From Bacteroidota bacterium (GTDB taxonomy: Bacteria; Bacteroidota; Bacteroidia; B-17B0; Aurantibacillaceae): a DNA stretch of 64,000 nucleotides. A program made the translations under genes and the position numbers. Under the pieces are notes generated by a model that saw only the letters and a list, made by a program, of their open reading frames with translations, searched no databases and was not told where the DNA came from. Below are positions 1 through 7,318 of the stretch, one piece after another. The stretch's first letter is position 1. Every line of letters begins with the position of its first letter. The DNA is taken from the NCBI GenBank assembly GCA_017303905.1, contig JAFLBH010000001.1:1465809-1529808 (forward strand). Reading direction: 5' to 3'.

Positions 1-1
1 T

Positions 2-1147
2 CCAATGATTTTGTTGTCAGTACTATTCGCTTATTTGTCTGTTCTTTCACAAAAAAGTTCTAATGCCCTTGGTGAGATGGGTTCAATTCCGTTTTACTTC
101 AGAATTTGCTTCGCCAGCTATGCTCTGATGATGTACCTTGTAAAATTGGTTTGGTTTGGAGGTTTATCCGCGTTTTACAATTACCCCTTAATAAATGATG
201 CTAAGTTGCCGTTAATTTATTATTTAGCAGTATTGGTTCCAATAGCTCTAATGCTTTTGCTATTTTTATCTAAATGGAATAAGCATTTTCTGTGGTTCTG
301 CATTGGTTTTTTTGTAATAACTATATTCCCTGTATTGCAATTAGTGCCTGCAGGGAATGTTAATTTGGCAGACCGTTATACTTATCTGCCGTATTTAGGA
401 CTTTTCATATTATTGGGTGTGATTTTGAATCAGGTATTAACTTATTGCAATGAGCTTTTAAAGAAAATAGTTTACATGACTTCCATTTTGTTTATGGTTT
501 TTTCAGGGTATGTTAGCTATAGTCGCACTAAGGTATGGAAGGATAGTCAATCCCTGTGGGATGATACAATTAAAAAGAATCCTCAGGCTGCGCTGCCTTA
601 TTGCAACAGGGGCGTATTGTCTTTTCAAAAGGGAAATTTAGAAAGTGCCCTTGCGGATTTTAATACAGCTTTACAGCTAAGTCCGTGGCATGTGTCATCC
701 CATTACAATCGTGGATTGATATTAATGAAGTTTAATCGCTATAAGGAAGCCTTGCCTGATTTTACGTATGTGTTGAATAACAATCCGAGAGATGTTGTTT
801 CAGTTTTAATGAATAGAGCCTTGGCTTATACTTATTCAGGCGGCTATATGGATGCAATCAATGATTATACAGCCGTATTAAAGCTTAATCCAAATATAGC
901 GGATGCTTATTATTACCGCGCTCTCAATTGGCATACCATCAATCAATTTCCAAATGCTGTTGTGGATCTGGATATAGTTCTAAGAATGAATCCGAAAAAT
1001 TCAAAAGCAATTGTTTTAAGAGGCTTAAGCTATTATAAACTATCTGAATTCACTAAAGCCTACAATGATTTAATTTTAGCATATCAATTAGGAGAAGCAG
1101 TAGATGCGGCACTATTAGAAGAACTTAAATCCAGAGTGAGCCAATAA
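2..1147 (+). CDS. TMTC-like membrane protein with C-terminal TPRs (5' end cut by window)
   Basis: The reading frame is open to the first base, so the N-terminal part probably lies outside the window and the ATG at 5 is likely internal. The visible part has about four membrane segments (roughly residues 60-85, 95-115, 123-145 and 150-170). After these come LADRYTYLPYLG and a VW.DSQSLW motif, a combination typical of the TMTC/DUF1736 family of polytopic proteins with TPR tails. From about residue 190 to the end there are five to six TPR units (for example NRGVLSFQKGNLESALADF). Eukaryotic TMTC proteins are O-mannosyltransferases; in bacteria the role is unproven, and a glycosyltransferase-like envelope function is only inferred. 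The next gene on this strand is a cupin 53 bases downstream. Confidence 0.75.
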   Translation, partial: PMILLSVLFAYLSVLSQKSSNALGEMGSIPFYFRICFASYALMMYLVKLVWFGGLSAFYNYPLINDAKLPLIYYLAVLVPIALMLLLFLSKWNKHFLWFCIGFFVITIFPVLQLVPAGNVNLADRYTYLPYLGLFILLGVILNQVLTYCNELLKKIVYMTSILFMVFSGYVSYSRTKVWKDSQSLWDDTIKKNPQAALPYCNRGVLSFQKGNLESALADFNTALQLSPWHVSSHYNRGLILMKFNRYKEALPDFTYVLNNNPRDVVSVLMNRALAYTYSGGYMDAINDYTAVLKLNPNIADAYYYRALNWHTINQFPNAVVDLDIVLRMNPKNSKAIVLRGLSYYKLSEFTKAYNDLILAYQLGEAVDAALLEELKSRVSQ

Positions 1148-1200
1148 GTTATTTTATTATGGCTTTGTATACAATTTTGTAAAATATAAACAAACAACAG

Positions 1201-1488
1201 ATGAATTTAAACTCAATTCACACAGAAGAAAAGTCGCTAAGCACTAAAAAAATATTCTCGGGAGGCGAAGGGAGTGTAGTTTCTATACAATTAAAAGCAG
1301 GTGGTCTGTTAAAGGAACATATTACAACTATACCGGCCTTATTAATTTGCATAAATGGAAAAGCTATTTTTAAAAGCGAAAAGGGAGAAGAATATAATTT
1401 GTCATCCGGTGATTTCGTAAATATTGAAGCCAACGTTAAGCACTTGGTGGAAGGTGTAGAGGATGCCCAGCTGGTGTTGGTGAAGTAG
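1201..1488 (+). CDS. small cupin-domain protein
   Basis: This is a 95-residue single-domain cupin. The middle shows the fold pattern: a glycine-rich turn (KAGGLLKEH), a hydrophobic strand (ALLICINGKA), then the second-motif turn with an acidic residue (LSSGDFVNIEANVKH). Only one histidine of the first metal-binding motif (H40) is clear, plus H81 near the second motif, so metal binding is uncertain. It has no signal peptide and is presumably cytosolic. The substrate is unknown. It ends two bases before the stop of the convergent helix-hairpin-helix gene. Overlapping minus-strand frames here are shadows. Confidence 0.75.
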   Translation: MNLNSIHTEEKSLSTKKIFSGGEGSVVSIQLKAGGLLKEHITTIPALLICINGKAIFKSEKGEEYNLSSGDFVNIEANVKHLVEGVEDAQLVLVK

Positions 1489-1490
1489 GA

Positions 1491-2372
1491 TTAAAATCCC
1501 AAATAAGCTTCAATCTTTTTGAATGTTTCTTCGCCAACAATTTCGATCACTTGCTCTTTACTTTTAATGGCTCCGTTTTTTCTACGCCAGTTAAATATGG
1601 CTTTGGTTTCTTCGTAACTAATGTATGGATGGGCATTCAGCTCTTTAAAATTTTCGGTATTCAAATTTAGTTTGGAAACTAATGCTGCATCAACTTTAAC
1701 ATGGTTCTTTATAGATAAATACAAAGTATCGGTAAAGCCATACACTTCTTTCAATTGTTCTGTACTGTAAAATCCTCCCAGTAAACTTCTGTATTTTAAA
1801 ATCCGTTTCGCATAGCCTCCGCCAATTCCGGGTAAAGGAAGTAAACTTATGCTGTCGGCACTGTTTAATTCTATGACTTTAATTTCCTTTTTCGCAATCG
1901 GTTTTTCAGCTGACGCTAATTTGTTTTCATTCTTATTTTCGACTTCAATAAAAATGTAAGGTTCAATGGAAGCGTATAATTCAGGACTGATACCATAAAC
2001 TTTTTTTACATCTTCTTTGGATTTAAAAACGGCGCCTTTGCTTCTGTATTTTAAAAAAGTATTGGCTGTTTTGTTACTAAATCCTAGTTGCAATAACTGT
2101 TCTTTATTTACGCTATTCGGATTGAATACGAATAGAACTGTTGCTTTATTTTCCTTTAAAACGCTATCGTGAGCCGGACTAACACTTTTTAATTTTGACA
2201 AATCTGTTTTGCTAAAATCTGCCACTAATGCCGATTGAGGTGCAATAAAATAATTAAGGGAAAGTCGAACAATGAATAATAAAAGAATAATGGCGCACAA
2301 TACCATCACCCCATTGCGCTGTTGTTTGTTGAAACCAAACCAAGTACTCAAAAAACGATGAATTAAATTCAT
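1491..2372 (-). CDS. membrane-anchored helix-hairpin-helix (ComEA-like) protein
   Basis: The 293-residue protein has a single N-terminal membrane segment (about residues 18-40) and then three helix-hairpin-helix modules. They lie near residues 90-140, 165-225 (with the classic LPGIGGGYAKRI hairpin) and 232-290. This is the layout of ComEA-type DNA-binding proteins, although ComEA normally has one or two modules. With the hydrophobic anchor, the modules would face the periplasm, so a role in binding incoming DNA is possible but inferred. Its ATG overlaps the TGA of the upstream permease gene (ATGA), so the two are probably translated together; no functional link is obvious. Confidence 0.8.
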   Translation of the reverse strand: MNLIHRFLSTWFGFNKQQRNGVMVLCAIILLLFIVRLSLNYFIAPQSALVADFSKTDLSKLKSVSPAHDSVLKENKATVLFVFNPNSVNKEQLLQLGFSNKTANTFLKYRSKGAVFKSKEDVKKVYGISPELYASIEPYIFIEVENKNENKLASAEKPIAKKEIKVIELNSADSISLLPLPGIGGGYAKRILKYRSLLGGFYSTEQLKEVYGFTDTLYLSIKNHVKVDAALVSKLNLNTENFKELNAHPYISYEETKAIFNWRRKNGAIKSKEQVIEIVGEETFKKIEAYLGF

Positions 2373-3811
2373 GCCGCTTTATTCTTTCTGTCAAAAATAT
2401 AAAAAACCGGAATGCCTAATAAAATAATGAGTACACCCATCCCGGTGTTAAAGGTTTTAAACATCAATAAATCAATGCAGATGAATCCAGCCAGTAAAAT
2501 ATACAATAACGGAATAAAAGGATAGCCAAAAGCTTTATAAGGACGAGGCGCATCGGGTTCTTTTTTACGTAAAACAAAAATACCGGCAATCGTTACAATG
2601 TAAAATATCAATGATGCAAAAGTACAGTAATCCAATAAATCGCCATAAGACCCGCTTAAACATAATACGCTTGCCCAAATTGCCTGGTAAATTAATGCCT
2701 TGGCAGGAACACCGTTAGAGTTTAATTCTTTTGCTTTTTCAAAAAACAATCCGTTTGCAGCCATCGACTGAAATAAACGCGAGCCGGCTAAAATCAAACC
2801 ATTATTACAACCAAAAGTTGAAACCATAATAAGTGCCGCCATAATATATTGCGAGGTGCTTCCGAAAACAGTAAATAAAGCAGCAGTTCCAACGCGGTCG
2901 TTTTGTGCAAACATGATTCCTTTGCCTATTACATCTTCAGCTTCAGGATTTCCATTCACAGGTAGCAACATTAAATAAGCTACATTGGCAAGAACATAAA
3001 TAATAGTAACTAATGTGGTGCCAATAAATAACCCCATAGGAATGTTACGTTGCGGTTCTTTAATTTCTCCGGCTATAAATGTTACATTGTTCCATGCGTC
3101 ACTGCTAAATAATGAACCAATCATGGCCACACCCAAGGCGGCAATTAATCCGAATCCCTGAAGTGGAGAGGTGGTTATTCCCGAATCTGTTACAGTCGTT
3201 GAGAAAGCATAACCTGCATTTTCAAAATTTGTTGAAAGCATTCCGCTTTTCACACCAAAAATAATTCCCAATACAATTAAGCCGAATAAGGCAATGAGTT
3301 TAGCTGAAGTAAAAAATCGTTGAATCATCTTCCCGTTTTGTATACCTCTTGTATTTAGCCAGGTTAGAAAGGCAATTGAAACAATGGCTAATAATTGGGC
3401 GCTGGTAATTTTAAAATTACCCAATTCCATTAACACGTTTTTCTCGTCAAAGAAATCAATAAATACACCGGTGAATTTAGCGAAGGCAACGGCAACTGCT
3501 GCAATCACTCCGGTTTGTATGACCAGGAAAACGGTCCAGCCGTATACAAAGGCTGTCATTCTGCCAAATGCTCGTTTTAAGTACACAAATTGTCCGCCTG
3601 CTTCCGGCATCATGCCTGCCAATTCCCCATAACTTAAGGCGGCGAATAATGTAATTACGCCCGAAAGCACCCAGCAAAGTAATAGCCACATAGGCGAACC
3701 TAAACTCCTGCTCATGTCGGAACTCACAATGAAAATACCGGAGCCAATCATGGATCCTGATACCAGCATAATGGTATCAAATAAATTAAGGGTTCTTTGT
3801 GGGTTATTCAT
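2369..3811 (-). CDS. APC-family amino acid permease
   Basis: About 480 residues with roughly twelve membrane segments. The first segment carries the glycine-rich SGSMIGSGIFIVSSD signature of APC transporters, and later come GGQFVYLKRAFG and the family pattern of unwound helices. It probably exchanges or imports amino acids across the inner membrane; the substrate cannot be read from the sequence. I chose the ATG at 3811. An in-frame TTG at 3832 would add seven residues but is a weaker start. The 3' end overlaps the helix-hairpin-helix gene by four bases. Confidence 0.9.
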   Translation of the reverse strand: MNNPQRTLNLFDTIMLVSGSMIGSGIFIVSSDMSRSLGSPMWLLLCWVLSGVITLFAALSYGELAGMMPEAGGQFVYLKRAFGRMTAFVYGWTVFLVIQTGVIAAVAVAFAKFTGVFIDFFDEKNVLMELGNFKITSAQLLAIVSIAFLTWLNTRGIQNGKMIQRFFTSAKLIALFGLIVLGIIFGVKSGMLSTNFENAGYAFSTTVTDSGITTSPLQGFGLIAALGVAMIGSLFSSDAWNNVTFIAGEIKEPQRNIPMGLFIGTTLVTIIYVLANVAYLMLLPVNGNPEAEDVIGKGIMFAQNDRVGTAALFTVFGSTSQYIMAALIMVSTFGCNNGLILAGSRLFQSMAANGLFFEKAKELNSNGVPAKALIYQAIWASVLCLSGSYGDLLDYCTFASLIFYIVTIAGIFVLRKKEPDAPRPYKAFGYPFIPLLYILLAGFICIDLLMFKTFNTGMGVLIILLGIPVFYIFDRKNKAA

Positions 3812-3828
3812 TAATTGCCGTAAATTTG
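3796..3828 (+). promoter_or_regulatory. candidate promoter for the gene at 3870
   Basis: TTTG at 3796-3799 and TAAATTTG at 3821-3828 are 21 bases apart, matching the Bacteroidota -33/-7 pattern. The start codon at 3870 lies 41 bases beyond the -7 box. The -33 half lies inside the 5' end of the divergent permease gene. Confidence 0.5.
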
Positions 3829-3869
3829 TCAACCTAAAGAAACAAATAATTTTTATTATATAAAACCCA

Positions 3870-4415
3870 ATGAAATTAATTAGTGAAAGGGTAAGTGTTC
3901 AGGAAAAAGACAATGTGTTAAGCGTTGTGATGTTGCCTACTACCGACAAGAAAAAATTGAATTTAATGTTGTTGTGGTTATTGGCATGGACAGGCTGTGG
4001 TGTGATTGTATTCATGAATTACTTTAAATTGAATAATCAAGACGCAAAGTTGTTTATCATCATTTATTTGTCTTTCTGGTTTTATTTCGAATATAAAATT
4101 GCCAGAGCCTGGATTTGGAAGAAGTTTGGTCGCGAAAAGGTATGGTTAAAGAGCGGAAAGTTATTTTTACAAAAGGAGATTAACGGAAAAGGAAAAATCA
4201 AGGAGTATGAACTTGATTTAGTAAATGAAGTGAAATTGATTGAATTAAGTCACGCCAGTTTTGCCGATACTATTAATCAAAGCTTTTGGATTAAGGGCGG
4301 AGAGCGCATTCAATTTCAATACATGGCAAAAACAATTACTTTCGGAATGCAATTAAGCGATAAAGAAGCGTATGAAGTTATTCGCGAAATTAAATCCTAT
4401 TTAAAGAGAGGTTAA
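3870..4415 (+). CDS. conserved hypothetical membrane protein
   Basis: 181 residues. Two adjacent hydrophobic segments (about residues 28-48 and 55-75) form a membrane hairpin, followed by a soluble C-terminal half of about 100 residues rich in lysine and beta-type sequence (LKSGKLFLQKEI, KEYELDLVNEVKLIEL). This resembles small two-TM proteins with a PH-like cytosolic domain, but I do not recognise the family and assign no function. It stands alone between the divergent permease and a convergent unknown gene. Confidence 0.7.
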   Translation: MKLISERVSVQEKDNVLSVVMLPTTDKKKLNLMLLWLLAWTGCGVIVFMNYFKLNNQDAKLFIIIYLSFWFYFEYKIARAWIWKKFGREKVWLKSGKLFLQKEINGKGKIKEYELDLVNEVKLIELSHASFADTINQSFWIKGGERIQFQYMAKTITFGMQLSDKEAYEVIREIKSYLKRG

Positions 4416-4440
4416 AGTAGTATCGGTCATACATTATTTT

Positions 4441-5121
4441 CTACCAGTGTGCGGGTCCGCGTTTTTCTGTGATTTTTGAATTCGGAAACAAATCGTAAAA
4501 CAATTGATCCGCCCAAAATAAAAACTTTAAGGCATAGGTCGGACTGCTAAATTGCTCACTGATGTTTTTATTATTCTTAAGAGTAAATCTGTAATTGACG
4601 TCCATACCTAAGCCAAGCCATTTGAAAATTTTGAAATGTGTGGAAATTCCGGGCTCGTAAATCCATAAGAAATATTTTGGCTGACTATTTAAATTGTAGC
4701 TGTCATTAAACTGATACCAGGATAAGCCTAAACCGGTTTGAATTGGAACGCTAACCTGCCATCTTTTTGTTTTGTAAAATACTACGTCGGCGTACAAGCA
4801 AACATAACCTAATCGTAGAAATTTTCTATTTGAAATTAAATCACCATTGGAGTTTGGCATATAGATATCGTCGTACAAATCGCTTTTCAGCCAGCTAATG
4901 CCACCGCCAAAGCGAAGTTTTCTTCTGAATGAAGCACCAATTCTAATGCCGTTAATGGCTGCCAGTTCGTTATTTATAAATGAATAGCGTGATTCTAAAC
5001 GCAAATCAATTGAGGCTTTGCTTTTGATAATTTGTTGAAGACTGTCAAAGAGCTGAGCTTTGCTTTTATTGATGAAAGCAGTTGTAACAGTTAAAATAAT
5101 TATCCAAAAAATGCGCTTCAC
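4441..5121 (-). CDS. exported protein, probable outer-membrane beta-barrel, unknown function
   Basis: 226 residues with a signal peptide ending at SKAQ (about residue 23). The mature part has alternating aromatic strands (RLGYVCLYADVVFY, WQVSVPIQTGLGLSWYQF, GLGMDVNYRFTL) like a small outer-membrane barrel of the eight-stranded kind. The start is a GTG, and it is forced: an in-frame TGA lies two codons upstream, and the next possible start would remove the basic part of the signal peptide. A -7 box ends four bases before this GTG. The function is unknown. Confidence 0.75.
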   Translation of the reverse strand: MKRIFWIIILTVTTAFINKSKAQLFDSLQQIIKSKASIDLRLESRYSFINNELAAINGIRIGASFRRKLRFGGGISWLKSDLYDDIYMPNSNGDLISNRKFLRLGYVCLYADVVFYKTKRWQVSVPIQTGLGLSWYQFNDSYNLNSQPKYFLWIYEPGISTHFKIFKWLGLGMDVNYRFTLKNNKNISEQFSSPTYALKFLFWADQLFYDLFPNSKITEKRGPAHW

Positions 5122-5125
5122 AAAT

Positions 5126-5133
5126 CAAAATTA
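5126..5133 (-). promoter_or_regulatory. -7 box (TAATTTTG) four bases before a GTG start
   Basis: On the minus strand the box reads TAATTTTG and is followed by ATTT and then the GTG of the gene ending at 4441. At this spacing transcription would begin at or next to the start codon. No clear -33 TTG was found. Confidence 0.5.
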
Positions 5134-5209
5134 CTTGCTAAAACAATGTTTATAATTAAATAACGGATAATTGTATTAACAATACACTTGTAGTAATTTT
5201 AAGCTACTA

Positions 5210-7318
5210 ATGGCAAGTGCGTTTTTAGATACTCCCATCGAATACCTGAAAGGAATAGGTCCGCAGCGAGCTGATGTGTTAAAAACCGAATTGGGTGTGT
5301 TTACATTCCGCGATTTAATTACGCATTACCCGTTTCGTTATGTCGATCGAACCAAATTTCAAAGCGTAAAGGATTTAAGTGAAGATTTGCCATATGTTCA
5401 ATTACGAGGAGTTATTGAGAGTTTAACCACGGTGGGTGTAAAGCGTGCTCAGCGTTTAGTGGCCGTTTTCAGAGATAATACAGGTATCATCGAACTAGTT
5501 TGGTTTCAGGGTCACAAATGGATGGCCGATAAATTAAAAACCCAAACCGAGTACATTATTTTTGGAAAGCCAACACGATTCGGAGGTCGTTTCAATATCG
5601 CACATCCTGAAATTGAATTGGCCAATCAGGAAAACATGGCACTTAAGTCGGCTTTTCAAGCGGTATATTCTTCGACAGAAAAATTAAAAACAAAAGGTTT
5701 CGACAGCGAAGGCATTCGTAAACTAATGAAGCAACTAATGGCGCAAATTCCGGGCGATGCCATTGAAGAATCTCTTTCGGCGGAAGTAATGAATGATTAC
5801 AAGCTGTTGTCGAAAAACGAGGCGGTCAAACAAATTCATTTTCCGGATAATAATTTACAATTACAAAAAGCGCAATACCGATTAAAATTCGAAGAGTTGT
5901 TTTATGTGCAGTTAAAATTATTGCGATTGCATCATCAAACAGTCAAAACTGTACCCGGTGCAGTTTTTTCGAAGGTTGGTGATTATTTCAATGGTTTTTA
6001 CAACAAGCATCTTCCATTTCAACTCACAAATGCGCAGAAACGTGTGGTGAAGGAAATTCGGACCGATATGGGAAGCGGTCATCAGATGAATCGTTTGTTG
6101 CAAGGGGATGTTGGCAGTGGAAAAACTTTAGTGGCACTCTTAAGTATGTTGCTTGCGCTCGATAATAATTATCAGGCTTGTTTAATGGCACCTACTGAAA
6201 TTTTAGCTAATCAGCATTTTGTTACTATTAGCGAATTGGTATTTCCATTAGGAATTAAAGTTGCTCTGCTCACCGGTTCTTCAACTCAAAAGGAAAGAAG
6301 AGAATTGTTAGCTCAATTGCAAAGCGGCGATTTGCAAATTTTAATAGGAACGCATGCGCTGATAGAAGATGTTGTGCAGTTTAAAAATTTAGGATTGGTT
6401 GTAATTGATGAGCAACATCGTTTTGGTGTAGCACAACGCGCTAAATTAAGAGAGAAGGGGAAAGTGCCTCCACATATTCTGATTATGACAGCAACGCCAA
6501 TTCCCCGCACTTTGGCAATGACATTTTACGGTGATTTGGATACCTCGGTAATTGATGAAATGCCGCCCGGTAGAAAGCCAATAAAAACTATGCATTTTAT
6601 GGAGCCGCAACGTTTGCGTATGATTGGTTTTATGCGGGAACAAATCGCTTTGGGCCGACAGGTATACGTTGTTTATCCGTTGATTAAAGAGAGTGAAAAA
6701 CTCGATTTACAAAATTTACAAAAGGGATATGATGATATCGTAAAAGAATTTCCACCGCCGCAATTTCAAGTCAGTATTGTGCATGGAAAATTAAAATCGG
6801 AGCAAAAGGATTTTGAGATGCAACGGTTTGTAAAGGGCGAAACACAAATCATGGTAGCTACAACAGTTATCGAAGTAGGTGTGAACGTACCGAATGCTTC
6901 CGTTATGGTTATTGAAAGTGCTGAACGTTTTGGTTTATCTCAATTACATCAGTTACGCGGCCGAGTAGGTCGCGGTGCCGAACAATCTTTCTGTATTTTA
7001 ATGACCTCTTATAAATTAGGAGCCGATAGCCGTACGCGTATGGAAACAATGGTACGAACAAATGATGGTTTTGAAATTAGTGAAGTGGATTTAAAATTGC
7101 GCGGTCCCGGCGATATAGAAGGCACACAACAAAGCGGCGTGTTAGATTTAAAAATTGCGGATTTGGTTCACGACGGACAAATACTCCAAATGGCCAGAGC
7201 CGCAGCGCAAACTGTTTTGAATGAAGATGCTGATTTGAAATTGGAGAAGAATAAAGTATTAGAAAAGAATTTGATACTTAACGCGAAGAATCGTCCGAGT
7301 TGGGCAAAGGTGGGTTAG
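5210..7318 (+). CDS. recG: ATP-dependent DNA helicase RecG
   Basis: 702 residues, the usual RecG length. The N-terminal wedge/OB domain (FDTPIEYLKG-type opening, then YVQLRGVIESL near residues 60-75) is followed by a superfamily 2 helicase core. Visible motifs are Walker A GDVGSGKT (about 299-306), DEQH (about 400), TATPIPRTLA, and the RecG-type QLRGRVGRG motif near residue 590. RecG unwinds branched DNA, reverses stalled replication forks and processes Holliday junctions. It is a lone gene. Its last four bases overlap the end of the convergent adhesin gene. Confidence 0.97.
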   Translation: MASAFLDTPIEYLKGIGPQRADVLKTELGVFTFRDLITHYPFRYVDRTKFQSVKDLSEDLPYVQLRGVIESLTTVGVKRAQRLVAVFRDNTGIIELVWFQGHKWMADKLKTQTEYIIFGKPTRFGGRFNIAHPEIELANQENMALKSAFQAVYSSTEKLKTKGFDSEGIRKLMKQLMAQIPGDAIEESLSAEVMNDYKLLSKNEAVKQIHFPDNNLQLQKAQYRLKFEELFYVQLKLLRLHHQTVKTVPGAVFSKVGDYFNGFYNKHLPFQLTNAQKRVVKEIRTDMGSGHQMNRLLQGDVGSGKTLVALLSMLLALDNNYQACLMAPTEILANQHFVTISELVFPLGIKVALLTGSSTQKERRELLAQLQSGDLQILIGTHALIEDVVQFKNLGLVVIDEQHRFGVAQRAKLREKGKVPPHILIMTATPIPRTLAMTFYGDLDTSVIDEMPPGRKPIKTMHFMEPQRLRMIGFMREQIALGRQVYVVYPLIKESEKLDLQNLQKGYDDIVKEFPPPQFQVSIVHGKLKSEQKDFEMQRFVKGETQIMVATTVIEVGVNVPNASVMVIESAERFGLSQLHQLRGRVGRGAEQSFCILMTSYKLGADSRTRMETMVRTNDGFEISEVDLKLRGPGDIEGTQQSGVLDLKIADLVHDGQILQMARAAAQTVLNEDADLKLEKNKVLEKNLILNAKNRPSWAKVG